A DNA stretch of 15,274 nt from UBA6770 sp965661115 (GCA_965661115.1 CBFICO010000059.1:1-15274); one strand, 5' to 3'. Shown: positions 1-6,878, counted from the first letter of the stretch. Notes: generated by a model not told the origin, from the letters alone. Numbers and translations: made by a program.

Positions 1-104
1 ATAACCCCTACTGTGCTTACAATAAAAAATATTCGTGTCCAATTCCGCCAGTAGAAAATGCACTTAAAATTCACATTGAAGCAGGAGAAAAGCGTTACCA
101 TTAA
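1..104 (+). CDS. DUF1684 family protein, C-terminal end (partial)
   Basis: An open frame enters from the left edge (first full codon at 3) and stops at TAA 102-104, giving about 33 residues. It contains the stretch NPYCAYN, then YSCPIPPVEN and IHIEAGEK. The Cys-Pro-Ile-Pro-Pro-x-Glu-Asn and AGEK pattern is what I know from the conserved C-terminus of DUF1684 proteins, a widespread family in Bacteroidota whose biochemical function is not established. The start and most of the protein lie outside the window. The identification rests only on this tail, but the motif is distinctive. Confidence 0.72.
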   Translation, partial: NPYCAYNKKYSCPIPPVENALKIHIEAGEKRYH

Positions 105-186
105 TAGAACTAAATGCGAGCTCAATAAGCTTATTTTTTCTTAAAAATTATTTTAGCTTTACGTGTCAAAAATCTTTAGTATTTAA
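105..186 (+). other. AT-rich intergenic region with a 12-bp palindrome
   Basis: This short gap lies between the DUF1684 end and the propeller sensor. A perfect palindrome AATAAGCTTATT at 124-135 is followed by a run of T and could be a weak terminator for the upstream gene, but the stem is AT-rich with little loop space. TAGCTTTA at 154-161 resembles the Bacteroidota -7 element TAnnTTTG except for the last base, and I see no convincing -33 element. Both assignments are weak. Confidence 0.25.
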
Positions 187-2778
187 ATGATTTACTCTAA
201 CATCCTACGCAGTTTTCTTTCAATCGTTTTTATTAGTGTAAGTATTTGTCTATCAGGACAGGTAGTTAACTTTATGCAATATGGTGTGGAGCATGGCTTA
301 CCTCAAAGTCAGGTAAACACCATGACTCAAGATAACGATGGAAACCTATGGGTTGGAACCGTTTCTGGGCTAGCATCGTGGAATGGAATTGAATTTAAAA
401 CCTATTCAAAAAACGATTCTGTTGCAGAAGAATGGGTTACTTCTTCTTTTACGGCTAGTTCTGGTGATGTGTTTTTTGGTCACTGGGGTGGTAGCATTAC
501 GCGCTACGATGGTGTTACAAAATTATTTGAGAGTATTCACATTGAAAAATTCAATTCGTATCAAGAAGTTTCTGATTTTGCTGAAGACACCATAAACAGT
601 AAAATTCTTTTCTCCACAAAGGGCTCAGGTTTATTTGTATATGATATAAATACTCAAAAAGTTCAACGATACGAAATTGCTAAAAGTGTTGAAGGTTCGC
701 ACTTAATAACGTGCTTACACATTGATGCCAAAGAGCGGCTGTGGATTGGCACCGAAAATGCAGGAGTTTTTGTGATCGACCTGCACTCATTCTACAATGA
801 CACGAGTACTTCAGTAAAACACATCACATCAGAGAATGGACTTTCAAACGATCAGATTATTGATATAGTAGAATACGAAGGAGAGTTGTGGTTTGGAACT
901 AAACGTGGTGCCAATCACGTTAAAATAGAAGAGCTCGATGCCCTACTTGCAGGCACCGGAGGAGCTAAAGTTTATGTATTGGACGAAAATTCAGAACTTG
1001 ATGCTAACGATATTACCGACTTAGCCCCAGACAAACACGGTCAGTTATGGATTGGTACTTCGAGTCATGGAGCGGTTAAGTGTGTTAAAGAAAATGGCGA
1101 ATACCGGTTCAGACATTACTCGGTTGCACAAGGTTTAAGTTTCTATGATGTAAAAGACATTTATGTTGATCGCGAAAAAACGGTGTGGATAGGAACCGAC
1201 GTGGGTCTTAACCAATATATCTCCGATCACTTTACCCTCTGTGATGAATCTTTAGGAATAAGCAGTAATGTTATTTGGTCTATTGCCCCGGATGACAAAG
1301 GCAATATTTGGCTAGGTACAAACCAAGGTGTATCACAATTAATGAACGCAGATAACATCAATAACGATTCATTAAGTGTTGGGAAATATAACATTCACGG
1401 TTTATCTGATGCTCCTGTTATGGCGGTGTATCACGATAGCCTTGGAACAGTTTGGATGGCTACCGCTGATGGTATGCTTTTTAAAAGAACGTTACGAGGA
1501 AAGTACGAGAAAATCAACATTGAAGCTCACGTACACGATGTAATTTACAGTATTGCTGAAGACAACGAAGGAAACATTTGGTTAGGTACACGCAGCGGTG
1601 CTGCAAGAATTAACAAGGAAACACATAAAATGTCTGTGTTTACTGAAGAAGACGGCTTAGGTGGAAACAATATTTACAAAATCATTAAAGCAAAAGACGG
1701 AACAGTTTGGTTTGCAGTTTTAGGTGGGAAGTTATCGAGCTTTAAAGACGGTGAATTTAGGGTTTATGATGAGAAAGATGGATTGAACCATCAGTTGGTG
1801 ATTTCATTGGCTCCTGACGAAAGAGGCAATATTTGGATAGGTTGTTATACAGGCGGGCTATATATGTACGACGGAAAAACATTTACTAATTATAACAAGT
1901 CAGACGGAATGAAGTCCGAAACCCCCTACTCTATCATTGCAGATAGAAACGGTAATATTTGGTTTGGAACCACTTACGGTATTGAGAAACTAAACATAAA
2001 AGACACGTCTTTTGAGCATTACGGAAAAACAGAAGGTTTCTTAGGAGTACAAGTAAACCCAAATGCTACTTGCATGGATAACAATGGGAATATCTGGTTT
2101 GGAACCATTCTAGGCGCTGTAAAGTACAACCCTAATGTGCATTACCACAATGACGTGAAACCAGTTATTTTATTAGATAATCTTGATATCAATAATGAAA
2201 CATCTGAATTCCCTTACAACAACGAATTTTTAGCTATCAACAATAACTTAACCTTTAACTTTACGGGAGTTGCATTGAACATGCCTTCTAAACTCTCATA
2301 CCAATACAGACTTATCGGGCACAAAAATGAAGGTTGGAAAGAAACAAAAGTGCGTAATGCTCCTTTTACAAACTTGAAACCTAAAAAATATCAGTTTCAA
2401 GTGAAGGCAGTAAACTCTGACAAAACGGAAAGTTTCTTGGCAACTTATGATTTCAAAATAAAAGTTCCTTGGTACGACAGTTACTGGTTTTATGGTCTAC
2501 AGATTTTAATTATTGGAATCATGCTTTATCTAGCTGTTTTCTTCGGAAGAAAAACAGGTGGGTCAAGAACGGCTACAATATTGGCTACTATTGCTATAAT
2601 CATTGTGTTTGAGTACGGTATTAACTACGTGGAAGACAACGTAGAGGACGAAATTGGTAGTATTGCATTTATTAAAGTTGGTCTAAACGCTATACTGGGT
2701 ATCATCCTCTTCCCAATTGAGGAAATAATTAAAGGTCGCCTAATTGGTACTCACCGTCAGAAAAAAGAAGAAGCTTAA
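187..2778 (+). CDS. Exported two-component-regulator propeller (Reg_prop) and Y_Y_Y protein lacking a kinase
   Basis: An 863-residue envelope sensor-like protein. Residues 1-24 form a signal peptide, with cleavage likely before Gln25. The body has 14 repeats of the Reg_prop type (pattern IWxGTxxGxxxx), near residues 54, 95, 141, 186, 234, 287, 333, 374, 422, 464, 507, 549, 591 and 636. This fits two seven-bladed propellers, as in hybrid two-component sensors. A Y_Y_Y domain follows at about 687-760. In classical relatives a transmembrane helix then leads to a histidine kinase or DNA-binding domain. Here there are instead about three hydrophobic segments (767-786, 796-815, 826-845) joined by an acidic loop (VEDNVEDE), ending in a short basic tail. 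No H-box, ATPase or HTH motif is visible. Blades 2 and 3 are degenerate (VFFGHWGGS, LFSTKGSGL). The gene is monocistronic and ends directly against the convergent phosphorylase gene with no bases between. Family assignment is firm; ligand and output are unknown. Confidence 0.9.
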   Translation: MIYSNILRSFLSIVFISVSICLSGQVVNFMQYGVEHGLPQSQVNTMTQDNDGNLWVGTVSGLASWNGIEFKTYSKNDSVAEEWVTSSFTASSGDVFFGHWGGSITRYDGVTKLFESIHIEKFNSYQEVSDFAEDTINSKILFSTKGSGLFVYDINTQKVQRYEIAKSVEGSHLITCLHIDAKERLWIGTENAGVFVIDLHSFYNDTSTSVKHITSENGLSNDQIIDIVEYEGELWFGTKRGANHVKIEELDALLAGTGGAKVYVLDENSELDANDITDLAPDKHGQLWIGTSSHGAVKCVKENGEYRFRHYSVAQGLSFYDVKDIYVDREKTVWIGTDVGLNQYISDHFTLCDESLGISSNVIWSIAPDDKGNIWLGTNQGVSQLMNADNINNDSLSVGKYNIHGLSDAPVMAVYHDSLGTVWMATADGMLFKRTLRGKYEKINIEAHVHDVIYSIAEDNEGNIWLGTRSGAARINKETHKMSVFTEEDGLGGNNIYKIIKAKDGTVWFAVLGGKLSSFKDGEFRVYDEKDGLNHQLVISLAPDERGNIWIGCYTGGLYMYDGKTFTNYNKSDGMKSETPYSIIADRNGNIWFGTTYGIEKLNIKDTSFEHYGKTEGFLGVQVNPNATCMDNNGNIWFGTILGAVKYNPNVHYHNDVKPVILLDNLDINNETSEFPYNNEFLAINNNLTFNFTGVALNMPSKLSYQYRLIGHKNEGWKETKVRNAPFTNLKPKKYQFQVKAVNSDKTESFLATYDFKIKVPWYDSYWFYGLQILIIGIMLYLAVFFGRKTGGSRTATILATIAIIIVFEYGINYVEDNVEDEIGSIAFIKVGLNAILGIILFPIEEIIKGRLIGTHRQKKEEA

Positions 2779-3597
2779 TTAGCTATTTCCTTTCACAAAT
2801 TCTGGTATTAGTTGTAAGATCTTTTGCTCTCCAATTCCTGCATTGGCTATTATTTCATCAATATTTATTGCTTCCAAATTATCGGGGTCGCATATATCGG
2901 TAACGATAGAAATGGCTAAACAATGCATTCCCATGTGATTTGCAGCAATAACCTCTGGAACCGTGCTCATTCCAACTAAATCTGCACCAATAGTTCTCAG
3001 AAATCTATACTCTGCTCGGGTTTCCAAATTAGGTCCAGTTACCGCTGCATAAACACCAGTATTTAGTTTAATAGCTTTTAGCTCAGCAATTTTGCTGAAT
3101 TCATTTTGCATTTCCACTGAATAAGGAGCGCTCATATCCGGAAACCGAGGTCCTAATTCATCCATATTTTTTCCTATCAGAGGATTTCCAGTAAGAAGGT
3201 TAATATGGTCATCGATAATCACCAAATCACCTTTTTCAAAATTCAAGTTTATTCCTCCTGCCGCATTAGTAACAATTAATTTATCGATGCCAAGCAACTT
3301 CATCACCCGAATGGGGAAAACAACTTCGTGTGCTGCATAGCCCTCGTATAAATGAAATCTGCCCTGCATGGCCAATACATTTTTTCCTGCTAATGAACCG
3401 TAAATTAATTTCCCGGAATGAAACTCAACCGTACTAACCGGAAAATTTGGAATATCCTCATATTCTAACTCCCATTTAATATCAATTTCATGAACCAGCT
3501 TTCCTAGGCCAGTACCTAAAACAATTCCAAATTCGGCGTCAGCAAATCCTTTGCTTTTAATAAAATCTGCAGCTTCTTGTATCTTATTTATTTCCAT
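2779..3597 (-). CDS. Purine-nucleoside phosphorylase (trimeric PNP/MTAP superfamily)
   Basis: Cytoplasmic 272-residue enzyme that splits purine nucleosides with phosphate to give free base and ribose 1-phosphate. Visible motifs are the phosphate loop GTGLG (28-32), FHSG (59-62), GRFHLYEG (79-86), TNAAGG (110-115), GPNLET with Glu192 (equivalent to human PNP Glu201), and GMSTVPE (209-215). Ungapped alignment from Glu192 puts Asp234 (VTD) where human PNP has Asn243, the residue that selects 6-oxopurines; MTA phosphorylases have Asp there. This suggests activity on adenine nucleosides. The ATG lies inside the preceding glycosyltransferase gene (14-base overlap), so the two are probably translationally coupled. 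It is the last gene of its row. Length is normal for the family. It could be ordinary purine salvage, but the linkage to two arsenosugar-type transferases suggests removal of adenine from a modified nucleoside. Confidence 0.93.
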   Translation of the reverse strand: MEINKIQEAADFIKSKGFADAEFGIVLGTGLGKLVHEIDIKWELEYEDIPNFPVSTVEFHSGKLIYGSLAGKNVLAMQGRFHLYEGYAAHEVVFPIRVMKLLGIDKLIVTNAAGGINLNFEKGDLVIIDDHINLLTGNPLIGKNMDELGPRFPDMSAPYSVEMQNEFSKIAELKAIKLNTGVYAAVTGPNLETRAEYRFLRTIGADLVGMSTVPEVIAANHMGMHCLAISIVTDICDPDNLEAINIDEIIANAGIGEQKILQLIPEFVKGNS

Positions 3598-4282
3598 TCT
3601 TCTTTAATTGTTTATTCAGCAATTCTAAATTTTTCTCGCTATCAACACCAAGCCAAAAACGTAAATGGGTTAACGCATAAGCCCACTGCAGTCTCCAGTT
3701 TCCGTATTGCTCATATGCCCTTGACGAAGTTTTTATTCTAGTTTGAAGTATGACAAATCGCTCCTTATTTTTCTTCAATCGGGCAATAATGTCAATGTCT
3801 TCCATAACGTGTAATGCGGTATTAAATCCTCCTATGGCCCGATAAACTGTATTCTTTATTACCAAACCTTGGTCGCCCCCCCTACATATTAGCCACGGAA
3901 TTCCAACAAACATTTCAAAGAACCTAAGAAATGCATTTGAAGGATCAAATTTCATCCGAAAACAACTTGCATTTGCTTTCTGAGATTGAATACTTGATAT
4001 ATCATTTAAAAAAGAGTTTGGTGGAATAGAATCTGCGTGTAAAAAGAATAACCAATCGCCCGAGGCAATATTCCCTCCCATGTCCAACTGAACTGACCTT
4101 CTTTTAATTGCTGATTGAATGACCAAACAATCATACTGCTCCGCAATTGCTACGGTATTGTCATTTGAGTTAGCATCAACAACAATAATTTCATGCAACT
4201 GCGAATATTCTTTTAGAAATTTAAGGAGCTTTGGTAACTCATGTTCTTCGTTAAATGTAGGAATGATTATAGACAGTTTCAT
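3584..4282 (-). CDS. TIGR04283-type glycosyltransferase family 2 (arsenosugar-associated)
   Basis: A 232-residue GT-A-fold glycosyltransferase. The N-terminus MKLSIIIPTFNEE is the classic family 2 start. It is followed by VDANSNDNT (35-43, nucleotide-binding Asp36 and Asp41), FLHADS (80-85, the metal-binding DxD-like site with Asp84), GGDQG (135-139) and MEDID (160-164, the probable catalytic-base region). No transmembrane segment is evident, so it is probably cytoplasmic, unlike dolichol-phosphate mannosyltransferases. The short length, the HADS and GGDQG motifs, and pairing with a DUF2064 gene match the family named TIGR04283 (rSAM/selenodomain-associated transferase 2; now called an arsenosugar biosynthesis glycosyltransferase). 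Its ATG shares one base with the stop of the upstream gene (TAATG) and its 3' end overlaps the phosphorylase by 14 bases, so all three are almost certainly cotranscribed and coupled. Donor and acceptor cannot be read from sequence. Confidence 0.87.
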   Translation of the reverse strand: MKLSIIIPTFNEEHELPKLLKFLKEYSQLHEIIVVDANSNDNTVAIAEQYDCLVIQSAIKRRSVQLDMGGNIASGDWLFFLHADSIPPNSFLNDISSIQSQKANASCFRMKFDPSNAFLRFFEMFVGIPWLICRGGDQGLVIKNTVYRAIGGFNTALHVMEDIDIIARLKKNKERFVILQTRIKTSSRAYEQYGNWRLQWAYALTHLRFWLGVDSEKNLELLNKQLKKNGNK

Positions 4283-4896
4283 TATATCAGTGAGCGTAAT
4301 TCTTCTGGAAGGTCTTTCTCTTCATCAACATCATTCAAGGTTTGCAACAAGTTGTGTTGTTTGTTTAATTGTTTCACCACTAGAATACTATCTAGCAGCA
4401 CATCTGAATTTCCCCATTCTTTATCCTCAAATAACTCTGAAATTTTAGTCTTCATTCCAATCAGATAATAACCTCCATCTTCTGCGGGACCAAATACCAC
4501 ATCATTATCATCCAACTTATTAAAAGCTTGTTCTATAATTTCAGTAGATAAGTCATAGCAATCACTTCCAATACAAACTACCTTACTTGCCCCCTCTTCA
4601 AAACTGTTTTCAAAGGCATTTTTCATTCTTTCTCCTAAACCCTCCCCAACTTGTTCATCTTTAAAGAAATAGGTAGGGTTGAACATATCGTTAAAATCGA
4701 CCCAATTTGAGTAATAAACTACTCTAAAGCATTGGACTTTAACCGCAATGTCACTCGTTTTTTGGAGCAATTCGGTATAAATTTTCAGAGCATTTAAGTC
4801 TCCAACGGACTTGGCAAGTCTCGTTTTAACTTTACCTAACTCTTGATTTCTCACAAAAATTATTAGGAAATTACCGGAGTTAACCTTGCCTTTCAT
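4282..4896 (-). CDS. TIGR04282-type DUF2064 transferase (arsenosugar-associated)
   Basis: A 204-residue protein of the nucleotide-diphospho-sugar transferase (GT-A) superfamily. Motifs visible: GKVKTRLAKSVG (21-32, a nucleotide-binding loop resembling the KxRL motif of CofC-type nucleotidyltransferases), QVGEGLGERM (82-91), IGSDCYDL (109-116, with the metal-binding Asp), GPAEDGGYYLIGM (136-148) and TLNDVDEEKDL (186-196). This set is diagnostic of DUF2064/TIGR04282, found beside the TIGR04283 partner in radical-SAM/selenodomain and arsenosugar loci. The KTRL loop and superfamily suggest it may activate a sugar phosphate with a nucleotide rather than transfer a sugar itself; that is inference. 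The ATG is 18 bases downstream of the stress-protein stop, and the stop overlaps the next start. No signal peptide. Confidence 0.87.
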   Translation of the reverse strand: MKGKVNSGNFLIIFVRNQELGKVKTRLAKSVGDLNALKIYTELLQKTSDIAVKVQCFRVVYYSNWVDFNDMFNPTYFFKDEQVGEGLGERMKNAFENSFEEGASKVVCIGSDCYDLSTEIIEQAFNKLDDNDVVFGPAEDGGYYLIGMKTKISELFEDKEWGNSDVLLDSILVVKQLNKQHNLLQTLNDVDEEKDLPEELRSLI

Positions 4897-4914
4897 TTGC
4901 TACGTAGCAAAAAT

Positions 4915-5751
4915 CTAATCGTGCAAAGTGAGCATTGGAACGTGACTGTGGTAGGCTACTTTTTTGGCTACGCTTTTGGTGAATATTTTTTCAAAGAAAT
5001 TCTTTCTTCTAGGTACCATTACAAGAATATCGGTATCCTTATGCTTTTTTATGTATTCGTTAACACCTTCTACAGTATCTTCATTGATAAGGGTTTCAAA
5101 CTCTACATCACTATCTTTAAAATAATCTAGCAGAACCTCTTTCTGCTGCATTCTATCTTCCTCTTTAATTCTACTAATCGATTTTTCGACGTGGAATATT
5201 GACAAGGTTGCTGATCTTTTTATAAGTAGGTTTTTAAGGAAATCAAGTGTTTCTAATTTTCTTAGTTTGTTTAAATCGGTAGCATAAACTACAGATTTAA
5301 TAGGCTTATAAACCGCATTAAACGGAACAGTTAACAAGGGCACTGGCGACTCTTGAATAATTTCAGCAGCATTACTACCAACAAAAAATTCTTTCAATCC
5401 ACTTGCTCCAGTTGTTCCCAATATAAGCGAGTAAACGTTTCGTTTTTTTACAACCTCACCAATACAAGACAAGAAAGCCCCCGTCATGTGCATTGCCTCT
5501 ATGGTATTTCCCTGAAGTAGGTTATTGTCTTCAACCCATTTTAAATCTTCTTTGAGACCTTTTTGTGAATCCTCAATTAAAATTTTACTCATGTTAACCA
5601 TTAGCCCCGTACCAGAGGCGGTACCTGGGTCAACACAATTCCATAAAATAAAGTGATATCCTCTATTTGCATAAAGTTTAAGCCCGTATTCAATTGCATT
5701 ACGCGCAGAATCCGAAAAATCGGTAGGTAAGAGAATTGTGCGCTTTTCCAT
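4915..5751 (-). CDS. Tandem-domain universal stress protein (UspA family)
   Basis: A 278-residue cytoplasmic protein with two Usp domains, about 1-145 and 150-278. Each begins with the typical beta strand and Asp (ILLPTDFSDSA at 6-16; VVYATDL at 154-160). Domain 1 carries the full ATP-binding signature G-x2-G-x9-G-S (Gly112, Gly115, Gly125, Ser126), so it probably binds ATP. Domain 2 lacks the signature: the equivalent stretch reads MVPRRKNFFEKIF (245-257). One nucleotide-binding and one degenerate domain is common in this family in Bacteroidota. The gene sits 12 bases downstream of a small membrane-protein gene and 18 bases upstream of the DUF2064 gene, consistent with one transcript. Its client process is unknown; context suggests stress, redox or arsenic response. 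The start ATG is well placed before the first strand. Confidence 0.93.
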   Translation of the reverse strand: MEKRTILLPTDFSDSARNAIEYGLKLYANRGYHFILWNCVDPGTASGTGLMVNMSKILIEDSQKGLKEDLKWVEDNNLLQGNTIEAMHMTGAFLSCIGEVVKKRNVYSLILGTTGASGLKEFFVGSNAAEIIQESPVPLLTVPFNAVYKPIKSVVYATDLNKLRKLETLDFLKNLLIKRSATLSIFHVEKSISRIKEEDRMQQKEVLLDYFKDSDVEFETLINEDTVEGVNEYIKKHKDTDILVMVPRRKNFFEKIFTKSVAKKVAYHSHVPMLTLHD

Positions 5752-5763
5752 TAACTAATAAGC

Positions 5764-5937
5764 TTAACGTTCTCCTGCGTTTCCAAGAGCAATGGAAGCA
5801 CAAGTGCATCCCAAAACAACTACAAATGCAAAAAGAGTTACCATTGGAGTTCCATTCTCAAAATTCATAAATCCCCAGTAGAAAGCTATAAAAGCTAATG
5901 CTGCGAGGACTAAAGCCGTCAATTTATTCTTATCCAT
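5764..5937 (-). CDS. Small two-helix membrane protein, 57 residues
   Basis: I do not recognise this gene. From the ATG at 5937 it reads MDKNKLTALV and continues to NAGER at the C-terminus. Two hydrophobic segments are apparent, about 6-23 and 33-52, separated by the short hydrophilic turn NFENGTP, so it is probably a hairpin inner-membrane protein with Cys44 and Cys46 (GCTCAS) in the second helix. The frame extends upstream to a TTG at 5979, but the ATG is followed by a typical Lys-rich start and lies about 14 bases below the predicted promoter's transcription start, so I prefer it. The stop is 12 bases before the stress-protein start. It is the first gene of the likely operon. Compact coding and regular spacing support it as real. 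Confidence 0.62.
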   Translation of the reverse strand: MDKNKLTALVLAALAFIAFYWGFMNFENGTPMVTLFAFVVVLGCTCASIALGNAGER

Positions 5938-5956
5938 CTTTACAACGTTTATTGAC

Positions 5957-5974
5957 TCAAAAGTATTTATTTGA
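5957..5974 (-). promoter_or_regulatory. Predicted promoter of the small protein / usp / arsenosugar-type row, with inverted repeat
   Basis: On the minus strand TACTTTTG (5965 down to 5958) is a perfect match to the Bacteroidota -7 element TAnnTTTG. Transcription would begin near 5951, about 14 bases before the ATG at 5937. A good -33 TTTG at 19-20 bases is not visible, which suggests an activator or a weak promoter. The -7 element lies inside an inverted repeat TCAAA-N8-TTTGA (5957-5961 and 5970-5974), a possible operator. It does not match the classical FNR box. Confidence 0.4.
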
Positions 5975-6012
5975 AACAATTACAGCAGCGGAAAAACGCA
6001 CTTTTTGGAATG

Positions 6013-6035
6013 AAAAAAATAAAGCCCACTAGGCT
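6013..6035 (-). terminator. Weak intrinsic terminator after the Crp/Fnr gene
   Basis: On the minus strand AGCC (6035-6032), loop TAGTG, GGCT (6026-6023) is followed by TTATTTTTTT. The four-pair stem overlaps the TAG stop at 6031-6029. The hairpin is short but directly followed by a T run, so it may give partial termination and allow some read-through into the downstream row. Confidence 0.42.
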
Positions 6036-6739
6036 AAGTTAGCCACTCTTTCTAACTTCACTTTGTTCTTAATATAGATTTTACGCCCTTGAGTTTCAAT
6101 AAGCTCTTCCTCCTTAAAATCATGTAACAACCTTATAAGCGTTTCAGTAGCTGTACCAACAATATTGGCGAGATCTTCTCTTGTAAGATTTATACCATCC
6201 GATGCCCGTTCAATAGCATCTAGGTCATACGTATCGATTAACATAGTTAATGCTCCCGCTAAACGTTCACGAACTGGTTTTTGAGCCAAGGTTGTTAAAT
6301 GATCTGCCATATTACCTAAATCCTTACTCAAACTTTTGATAATGGATTGAGCCATTTTAGGGTCAGTACTTAATGCTTCCATAAAATCACTTCTAGGAAT
6401 AAAGCATAACACGGCTTCCTCTAATGTTTCTGCACTTACTGGATATTGCTCATCACTAAGCATTGCGCGATAGCCCATCAAGTCGCCACTTTTTAAAATT
6501 TGAATGATTTGATCTTTCCCCTCAACGCCGGTCTTAAATATTTTAATTCGACCAGAGTGGATGTGATAAACCCCTTGAGGACGTGTTCCTTCGTGAAAAA
6601 TTACTTGATTTTTTTTGTAGCGTGTGCAAGTCTTATTTTGACTAAGACAATTGATATTGGACAAATCTAAGTTACCGAATATCCCTGCATCCTTTGCTGC
6701 GCAATGCTCGCAATCTACTTGTGATGCTTTGTGTTTCAT
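6029..6739 (-). CDS. Crp/Fnr family transcriptional regulator with FNR-like cysteines
   Basis: A 236-residue regulator from ATG 6739; the frame also extends to a TTG at 6748, but the ATG is the likelier start. An N-terminal cysteine region is followed by a cyclic-nucleotide-binding-type beta barrel (about 40-130), a dimerisation helix (about 130-160) and a winged HTH (INLTREDLANIVGTATETLI, 183-202, then R203). In the recognition helix the Glu and Arg of the FNR ExxSR motif are kept (Glu199, Arg203) but the Ser is Ile202. Cysteines are at 10, 13, 31, 38 and 112. Cys112 lies in AVLCFIP, which aligns with Cys122 of E. coli FNR (MVCEIP), and Cys10-x2-Cys13 resembles FNR Cys20-x2-Cys23. An oxygen-sensing Fe-S cluster is therefore possible. 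The cAMP-binding residues of CRP are not evident. It is separately transcribed, divergent from the E2 gene, and lies just upstream of the stress/arsenosugar-type row. Confidence 0.92.
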   Translation of the reverse strand: MKHKASQVDCEHCAAKDAGIFGNLDLSNINCLSQNKTCTRYKKNQVIFHEGTRPQGVYHIHSGRIKIFKTGVEGKDQIIQILKSGDLMGYRAMLSDEQYPVSAETLEEAVLCFIPRSDFMEALSTDPKMAQSIIKSLSKDLGNMADHLTTLAQKPVRERLAGALTMLIDTYDLDAIERASDGINLTREDLANIVGTATETLIRLLHDFKEEELIETQGRKIYIKNKVKLERVANLA

Positions 6740-6764
6740 TATATACAAGGTGCGTTTAGTACCA

Positions 6765-6795
6765 CAAATTTAATTGCAAGCACCATATAAGTCAA
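6765..6795 (-). promoter_or_regulatory. Predicted promoter of the Crp/Fnr gene
   Basis: On the minus strand TTG (6795-6793), a 20-base spacer and TAAATTTG (6772-6765) match the Bacteroidota primary sigma consensus TTG-N19/20-TAnnTTTG. The predicted start near 6758 gives a leader of about 19 bases to ATG 6739, with no visible Shine-Dalgarno sequence, as is normal in this phylum. Confidence 0.55.
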
Positions 6796-6852
6796 GAGTT
6801 GTTTTTATTTATTTGCGTGCACTTTTGATGCCTTTAGAGCACACCAAATTAT

Positions 6853-6860
6853 TATTTTTG
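6853..6860 (+). promoter_or_regulatory. Predicted -7 element of the E2 gene
   Basis: TATTTTTG matches TAnnTTTG exactly. Transcription would start about 12 bases before ATG 6879. The nearest TTTG (6824-6827) is 25 bases upstream, longer than the usual spacer, so the -33 part is uncertain. The 139-base gap between the divergent starts holds this promoter and that of the Crp/Fnr gene, so the regulator could act on both. Confidence 0.4.
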
Positions 6861-6878
6861 CCGCCTTATAAAAGGAAA

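Noticed and set aside
4119..4468. Plus-strand frames over the glycosyltransferase junction
   Set aside because: They overlap two well-supported minus-strand enzymes and have no family features.
6774..6878. N-terminal extension of 35 residues on the E2 protein
   Set aside because: The family begins at the MANVELILPK position, and the -7 promoter element at 6853-6860 lies within the extension.
6740..6878. Classical FNR box in the divergent promoter region
   Set aside because: I found no TTGAT-N4-ATCAA or close variant there.
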